Source: Mactra quadrangularis (taxonomy: Eukaryota > Mollusca > Bivalvia > Venerida > Mactridae). Taken from it: a stretch of DNA of 64,000 nt. Of this stretch, positions 27,701 through 36,700 are shown piece after piece. Within the stretch, counting starts at the first letter, position 1. Every line of letters starts with the position of its first letter. The stretch spans positions 16,637,592-16,701,591 of the forward strand of contig CM046295.1 of assembly GCA_025267735.1 (NCBI GenBank). Direction: 5' to 3'. A program made the position numbers and the translations under genes. The notes under the pieces were generated by a model. The model did no database searches. It saw only the letters and a program-made list of their open reading frames with translations, and had not been told where the DNA came from.

Positions 27701-30700
27701 GCGTTGAGACGCCGTGAAATAAGATTATCTAGTTTTTTCACATTCATACATTTATTCGTACAATTTTATTTCAAGTTCTGATTAAAACACTAATTTGATT
27801 AAATTGATATTTTGAAAAGTCACTACTTCATTGAACCTATAAACTGTAACATCCAATAAAAACAGTGATGGACGTAAAAGATTACATTCAACTTTTACAT
27901 TATAAAAGATTAAATTCGTTCACGAAGAGAGGAAACAAATTATAAACAAAAGTTCTTGCCTTTGCTTCTTTCTTCATCATTTGTACATGTAATTTTTTAA
28001 AATTACAAAAAATACTATCATTAAGGCTGTTATCACAACTGGCTTGTATTTATTTTTTGTGCTGTGCATCTTCAGGATTCAGAAATTGATATATAACATT
28101 AACATGTTTAGGCTTATCAGCAATCAAACAATAAACAGAGTCTGCAAAGTTTGGTGGACAGTGATTATGTAATTTATGGCTCAACTGCTGTGTCTGAATG
28201 GCCAGTGGCATTTAGCAGTTACTTGATAATTGAGCACCCAGCATTCATTTAACGGTAAAAGGATTCTCAATATTGAGAGGTTTTCCTGGAGTAAAATGGT
28301 AGACTGCATCAAGATTTTCGCTGTTTGAAACAGCCATATAGCACTGACTGTAGATATATCAGTTTTTCATAACAAAATCTACAAGCATTGACCCCATGTT
28401 GTGATCAATGATGTAAGATGAGGATCACTGATCGCGATGATAACCATATAGATTTCACTTTATCATTGTGAGATTAAATCCCTCGTTTTAAATGTTTTAT
28501 ATTTGTATATTGTCCATTGTGCATGAAGTGTAAATCAACACTACTTTTAGTGGTAACATTTTGTATACATGACAGTTCAGTTGAAACTGGGATTTTATAT
28601 AACAAATAGTACATTTGTGGAGGCTGAGCATACATCAAAGTTCACTGTCGTGGCACCAAAATCCTTACACTTGCTAAATACGCACGCATATGCTTTGATA
28701 ATTATTTTGGCTCATACGGATCACAAGTATATCATAGTGTAAATAAGATAATCACATAAAATTATGTACCAGTAACTTTCAAATTAACATAAAGATTTTG
28801 AAAAATGTGTTAGTTCTTGATGATTTGAAGGTAAATTACCTCACAGACTGTTTCACAAAATTATGCATTTTTCCGTCGATCCGCCATTTCAGCCCTATTT
28901 TACAGCCAGTTATAGACAGTGACGACCGTAAATATTCAAAATAGCACTTCGTTACAAATCCCTGTTACATAGAATCCATTGTATATGGAAGCAGACTTTT
29001 AACCGCACTTAAATTGTTTTTATTTTTTTGTTCAGATCGTCTTGCCCAAGCAACAAAGATTATAAATGAGCTTGAAGTTAGGAACAGAGAATTACAAAGA
29101 CAAAATGACGGCCTACCAGTATTACTGGAACAAATAAGAAAGAAAACAGACCAGGATTTACAAGTTTATAAGAAAGATGTGGAGAACTCCAATAAAAGAA
29201 ATGTAAGAAATATACTTCACCCCACTGGCACCAGAGTCCTTACACTTGCTAAACACGCACACATATGCTTTGATAATAATATTTATTAACGATCTCAATT
29301 AAAATCGGTCCCATATACATTATCGTATACTAAATATACCTTTACTTTCATTATAATATTATGATATATTACATATAAGGTAGTGTACATGTATGCATGC
29401 ACAGGGAACTATATATAGGGACGTACACATAAGATATGGACTCTGGTGTCAATGGTTCACCCTGTCCATCAATTACCTGACTTCTTCCCTTTATAAATCA
29501 CGAACTTGATAACTTACTCACTCAATATTTTTCGGTCTCTTATTCCCTCATTGCTCGATATTTTTTTGAAAACATACGCACTGACTTTCTCACGTTCTCC
29601 CTTATTTGGTAATTAACTCTATAACTAACTCAATAACTCATTCAGTGAATATTTTGTCGATAAGTGTGCACTCCTGTATTTGATAACTCACTCTTTCACT
29701 CGATAACTCACTTAATCACTCGATAACTCAACTCTTTCACTCGATAACTCGCTCACTCACTCACTCACTCACTCACTCGATAACTCACTCTTTCACTCGA
29801 TAACTCACTCTTTCACTCGATAACTCACTCTTTCACTCGATAACTCACTCATTCACTCGATAACTCACTCTGTCACTCGATAACTCACTCTTTCACTCGA
29901 TAACTCACTCATTCACTCGATAACACACTCTTTCACTCGATTACTCATTCTTACATTTGATAACTCACACTTTTACTCGAAGACTCACTCATTCACTCGA
30001 TTACTCAGTCTTACTCTCGATTACTCACACTTACTTCCGATGACTTACACTTTCGCTTTATAACTCACACTCTTACTTTAAAACTCACTCTTACACCTGA
30101 TAACTTACACTTTCATTCGATTACTTACAATTTCACTCAATCACTCACAGGCTCACTAACTCACTTATATAATTTCAGGACATCAAAGCTCGTCGCTCTA
30201 TTTTCCATAAAACAAAACGTTTCGCCATTTCCTCAATATAGCATGAGAAATAAATATAGCATGGGTATATTTTGTTCTTTTCTACTTATCACAAGACGCC
30301 ATTGTTAAAATCAAAATTAATCAATTTGTTTATTTTTTAGATGGAATCTTTGAAAGCCCAGCTCGCAGACCAGACTGGAACCATAGAATTACTTCGTGCT
30401 GATAAAGTTAAGTTGGAAGCCGAGAACCAGGATTTGATGAACAAAGTTAGAAACTTGGAAAGTCAAATCAAAGAACTGACCAATCAGAACGGTAAGTTAC
30501 TTTGTCCGTTTGGGGTCATTGTGTAACTGTTAAATACAGATCCCCTTTTAAAAACATTATTTTACTGAAAGGTACAAAACCATTTTTGTGATCATTGTGT
30601 GACTGTAAAATACAGAGTCCTGTATATGACCATTGAGAAACGGCCGAGCCCCCTTTGGCATTGTATCACGGTAAAAAACAGAGCCCCTTTAAAAAATCAT

Positions 30701-33700
30701 AATGTAACTGAAAAAGTATAGAGCCTCGTATAAGATCACTACCAACATCATTAAATACTGAGTTCCGTATGGGGACATTGTGTTAATTTGAAAGTTTACC
30801 TTATTTATTGCTGTTGTTGTAGATCACATTACTATGGACTCCTGAGCGATGTATGTGGTTAGATCACGTGACTATATACCCTTGAACGATTTATGTGGTT
30901 AGATCACGTGACTATATACCCTTGAACGATTTATGTGGTTAGATAACGTGACTATGGATCCTGAACAATTTATGTGCTTAGATAACGTGACTATGGATCC
31001 TGAACGATTTATGTGCTTAGATAACGTGACTATGGATCCTGAACGAGTTATGTGCTTAGATCACGTGACTATATACCCTGAACGAGTTATGTGCTTAGAT
31101 CACGTGACTATATACCCTGAACGAGTTATGTGCTTAGATCACGTTACTATATACCCTGAACGAGTTATGTGCTTAGATCACGTTACTATGGACCCTGAAC
31201 GAGTTATGTGCTTAGATCACGTGACTATATACCCTGAACGAGTTATGTGCTTAGATCACGTGACTATATACCCTGAACGAGTTATGTGCTTAGATCACGT
31301 GACTATATACCCTGAACGAGTTATGTGCTTAGATCACGTGACTATATACCCTGAACGAGTTATGTGCTTAGATCACGTTACTATATACCCTGAACGAGTT
31401 ATGTGCTTAGATCACGTTACTATGGACCCTGAACGAGTTATGTGCTTAGATCACGTGACTATATACCCTGAACGAGTTATGTGCTTAGATCACGTTACTA
31501 TATACCCTGAACGAGTTATGTGCTTAGATCACGTGACTATATACCCTGAACGAGTTATGTGCTTAGATCACGTGACTATATACCCTGAACGATTTATGTG
31601 CTTACATCACGTGACTATGGACACTGAACGATTTATGTGCTTATATCACGTGAAACTATAGACCCTGAACGATTTATGTGCTAAGATCAAATGACTATGG
31701 ACCCTGAACGATTTATGTGCTATCATAATTTTAAATTATTTTTTCAGCTAATTTAACAATACAGATTGATCAAGAGAGAGCACGTGGTCTGGAACAAATA
31801 AAATTTCTTGAAAGGAAATTGAAAGAACTGCAGGATGAGCTCTTGTCGAAAATGGACGAAGTCAACAGTGGGAAAGACGTGGCGGTCTCTTTGAAGGCAG
31901 AAATTGAGGTAGCATACGATTGTTTTTTTAATATTGTACGATAAAAATAATCGTAAGATCATTTTTGTGAATTTAGTTAGTACATAAACGGATGAATCAA
32001 TAATTAATGGTACAGAAAATGCCGTATTTGCAAAATTGATATAATAAATCCATAATAAAACATATAAAATGTTATTTGAATAAATCATTAGCTACAGGAA
32101 CATGTATCGAAATACAATTGTGGCAATATGTATTGTTTAACTTGTAATAGATTGCGTCGCGCTTATAGTGAATTCAATTCTATATGATACTTTTCATTTT
32201 CAAATAATATGATGTTTCATTTATTTATAGGGACGGGTCACGTGATTTAATTTCATAAATAAAGTTTCAGTAAAGAAATATTTATTTGTAAAGAATTTTG
32301 AAAACTATTGTTCCATTTTATATAAAAGTGAAAATAAACTAATGTGCCTATATAACATGGTGACATATTTCTGCCCCCAGATAACTACATTATTTACAAG
32401 TTAATTAAATGGTTAACTAGTTAACTAGTTACGTAACTAGTTAAGCACCTATCTAACAAGTTTGTTATGTGCTTATTTGTTGACAGTAATATGCCACCAT
32501 AATTCAGTTTTTAATACAAAATTCAAGTTATGAAAACAGTGGAAGATTTTTTGATAATATGTGATAAGAAACAGTTTAAACCATGTTTATGTGAACAATA
32601 CAATGTTCAATACAAACAGGATGGTCTGGTTGACCATAAATTAATATAACAGGGTTAATAACACACAGTTATTTAATAAGGTTCCCGATAGATTAAATAG
32701 ATTGAACATAAAAGGATGAACCGAAAGTATTCAATACTTCCCGCAACTTTAAACATTTTCGATTTAATGAATTCAAATAGGCTTAAGTATTTAGTTGAAA
32801 TCTTTTGTACTTATGATCAATCGCGATTTCTATTGTAAACTTTGAGTTTACTTTATTAAAATCAGAGATTTGGTGTAAATTTTGTTAATAAACAATGCCC
32901 TTCAAGTTCTTGGACAAAATCTGTTTAAGGGTAAACCGATTGTTGTAATCCTGAGAAAAAGTAACGAATCGACCGTCCAAATTCGTTCAATGAAATGAAA
33001 CGCAATGTCATTTTAAAAAATCCGAAAATTCCGATGCTATTTATGATACAAGTATAATAAGCATAAAATAATAGGCGATGCAGCGACAAGTCGACACAAC
33101 TTTTCAAGGTAAAATGATAAGCTATGCATCAAAAAGTCGACACAAAATGTTCAAGGTAGAATGATAAGCTATGCATTTATTAGTCGACACAAAATGTTCA
33201 AGGTAAAATGTTAAGCTATGCATCGAAAGGTCGACACAAAATGTTCAAGGTAAAATGTTAAGCTATGCATCGAAAGGTCGACACAAAATGTTCAAGGTAA
33301 AATGTTAAGCTATGCATCGAAAAGTCGACACAAAATGTTCAAGGTAAAATGTTAAGCTATGCATTGATTAATGGACACAAAATTTTCAGGGTAAAATGTT
33401 AAGCTATGCATTTATTAGTCGACACAATATTTTCATGGTAAAATGTTAAGCTATTCATTGATAAGTCGACACAAAATTTTCAGGGTAAAATACTAGGCTA
33501 TGCATTGATTAGTCGACACAAAATTTTCAAGGTAAATGTTTAGCTATGCATTGATTAGTCGACGAAAAATTTCCATGGTAAAATGTTAAGCTTTGCTTTG
33601 ATTAGTCGACACAAAATTTCAAGGGTAAATGTTAAGCTTTGCATTGATTAGTCGACACAAAATTTTCATGGAACAATGTTAAGCTATGCATTGATTAGTC

Positions 33701-36700
33701 GATACAACATTTTCATGGTAAAATGTTAAGCTATGCAATAATAAGTCGACATAAAATTTTCAGAGTAAAATGTTTAACTATGCGTCGCTAAATCGACACA
33801 AAATTGCCAAGGTTAAATGTTTAACTATGCGTCGCTAAATCGACACAAAAATTTCAAGGTAAAATGTTAAGCTATGCATTGATTAGTCGACACAAACATT
33901 TCAGGGTAAGCTATGCATTGATTAGTCGACACAAAAATAATCAACATATCATTATTACCATTTTTTACAGGCTTACAGATTACTTCTCGACGAAGAAGAA
34001 CGAAGACTCGGTACACCTATGGTTAAAAACCAGTCTAATTGTGTCAAACCGTCCAGTGGCTCCGTTAGAGGATCCGGAAACGACCGGAACAGGTATGGCA
34101 TTTAAACATTCAAATTCCGACAGAGGTATTCGTCACATTTCGGAGATATTCGACGCATATCAGCGTAGAAAATTGCCGATGTGTTCCTAATAACTGATCC
34201 ATGTCTGTATTTGCGCATAATTGGAAACTATCCATGCTTAAGTGGTTTTTGTATACAAGAAACTGAAAATTTTGAAAAATCTTACTTTTAAAATCTATAT
34301 TTTAATACATGTAAAACACAATTATATACCCAAGTACTTTCTGTGCTTTGACTTATGGTGTGATTTCCATGGCAACCTAAAAAGATATACATATATACAT
34401 ATATCTAATTATTTGTAATTAAGCAGTATATCAATTGAATACATACTTTCTTTCCTGGAAAATGTCACCTTAGTTCTGATTTACGGGTCGTTCCTTTAAA
34501 GTCCCTACATCACGACGAACTCCACTCATTAGCTACAAAAAAGCGAGCATTAATTTATTTAACAAATTTTGCGCTTCATATCATTTCAAATGACTCGTAA
34601 TCGAAAAATCAAAAGTTTCAAATCTAATTTTACACTCTGTTTTTTTTTTCCCATGCATATGGGTTCAAACGTTACTAGGGGCATAAGATACAAGATACAA
34701 GATATTAACTGTATTTATAGTCAGTATTACAAACAACAGATAACATTAGCTATGTATAGCTACATGTATTAACCGACATAAAACTGCTCAAGAATTTGAC
34801 CTGCGATTGCTTCACTCCACCCTGGTGTAAATGGGTACCTGCGAGGGTGGTTTAGATAATTTGTCGGCTGCACTTATAAGCGGAGTAAATAGACTCCCCA
34901 GGGATATTGATAGATAGATACCAGTAGCTCAATGGCCAGGGATAACTGCTGTAAAGTTGGTGAACGAGCATAAACATGAAACTTTAAAATGTCATTACGT
35001 TTTTTTTGCTATTATATAAAGTACATTATCACGCATGGCTAATTCTACAAAAAGTGTTTTTTGTTATAAGTAATAATGACAAAAAATGAGAAGCTCTTCA
35101 ACGCAACATTGCTTTCATCATGTTAAAAGCAAAACGAATCAGTCAGGCAATCGAGCGTGTGACTATGCGTGCAACGAAATTTCACATTTTTGTTAGGATA
35201 TTGCACATTTAAAATCTGGGTGTCGTTCAATCATTGCTCAATCAACAATACTAGTTTTTATTCTAAAGTCATAAATTAGTTGTTTGTGTATAATACAAGA
35301 AAATATTGACTACGATAAATTTTGCTTGAATAGTCAGCAGCGTGTTCAGTTACCTTGAACGTTCCAAAACGTTCCGTAACGGAAGTGACGGATCAACTCA
35401 ACCCATAGACAACTCAACCCGAGACAACTCAATCTCCTACTAACGAATTGAGTTGTCCCAATTTTGAGTTGAGTATTGCACGGGTTTAGTTGTCTTCGGG
35501 TTGAGATCTCCCGTACCCATAACGTTAGCTAACAGTAGTTACTGAACACAGGGCTGATATAATAAGTCTGATCTATGCTCAACAGCTTATTTAGCCTATC
35601 TTTGTTTTATTTTATTTTTTTTAAGAATGGGGTAAAGAAAAAACACTCGTAAAGCTACAATGAAACACAGATCTGTTACAAAGCCAAAAAGCAAAGAGGG
35701 AATTGATTTTAGAATTTTTAAAAAATATAGAAAAAAGACGACATAAACAAATATTGAAAACACGAACCTAATGGGCCAAATGTTTAGAAATTAAATAAGA
35801 AGTTACAAAAAGGACGCCACAGTGGCGAAAACACGAACCTAAAGAGCCCAGTTTCTGCCCCGGTAATTCCATGAAATAAAACAATCGATCTTACATCAAA
35901 TTCGACGAATGTTTTATGATAATAGTAGTAATAAAAATATAAAACATAAAATAAGATAAGAACAATTAACATAAGCCTGTTTTATTATTTTATGGCCGGC
36001 GACATACTGTGGGCGAATCTTTTTATGTAAAACAAAAAATATTGACATAGCAAATAACCTGGATGGGTCGTGTAGAAAATGTGTTACACGGAAAATAGAT
36101 TATATAAATTTATCCGATGATTACCGAATGTCTACGGAAAAATACGATGTTTAACGTATGTCTTTGAAAAAAATGTCAAATTTACGATTGTCTACGGAAA
36201 AGACCGCTAATTCACGAACGACTACTGAAAAAGTCGAAGTATTACGAGTGTCTACGAAAAAGCCGAAGATTAACGAATGACTACGAATAAAGCCGATGTT
36301 TCACGATTAACCTCGGAATAGATAGAAATTTTACGAATGACTACAGAAAAGGTCGATGTTTAACGAATGTCTACGGAAAAAAAGCGAATGATTAACGATT
36401 GCCTCTGAAAAAACAATCTGAACTTGAACTGGTTTGTCCAATGCAATATAATCCAGCGTACGGAAATTATCGAATAATTACGAGGACGAAAACTCCGATG
36501 CTAGGCGATATGCTACGAAACAAAAACGATGATTTACGATGTTTCACGGAAAAAGTCGATGTTTTTACGATTTGCTATTTTTGCCATTTCAAAATGAAAA
36601 CTCCAAACAAAAATTCAACCAATGTGAGACCCAAGTATGACAACAGGACCGAGTACCAGTATGCTTACAGCAGATGGGGCCGCCAAGTTTTACCAAAAAT

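Noticed and set aside
30933..31661. 242-residue repeat protein (MCLDHVTIYPERV)x
   Set aside because: It lies inside intron 7 of a well-supported gene, and the flanking diverged units carry frameshifts and stops. The frame is a product of the 39-bp unit length.
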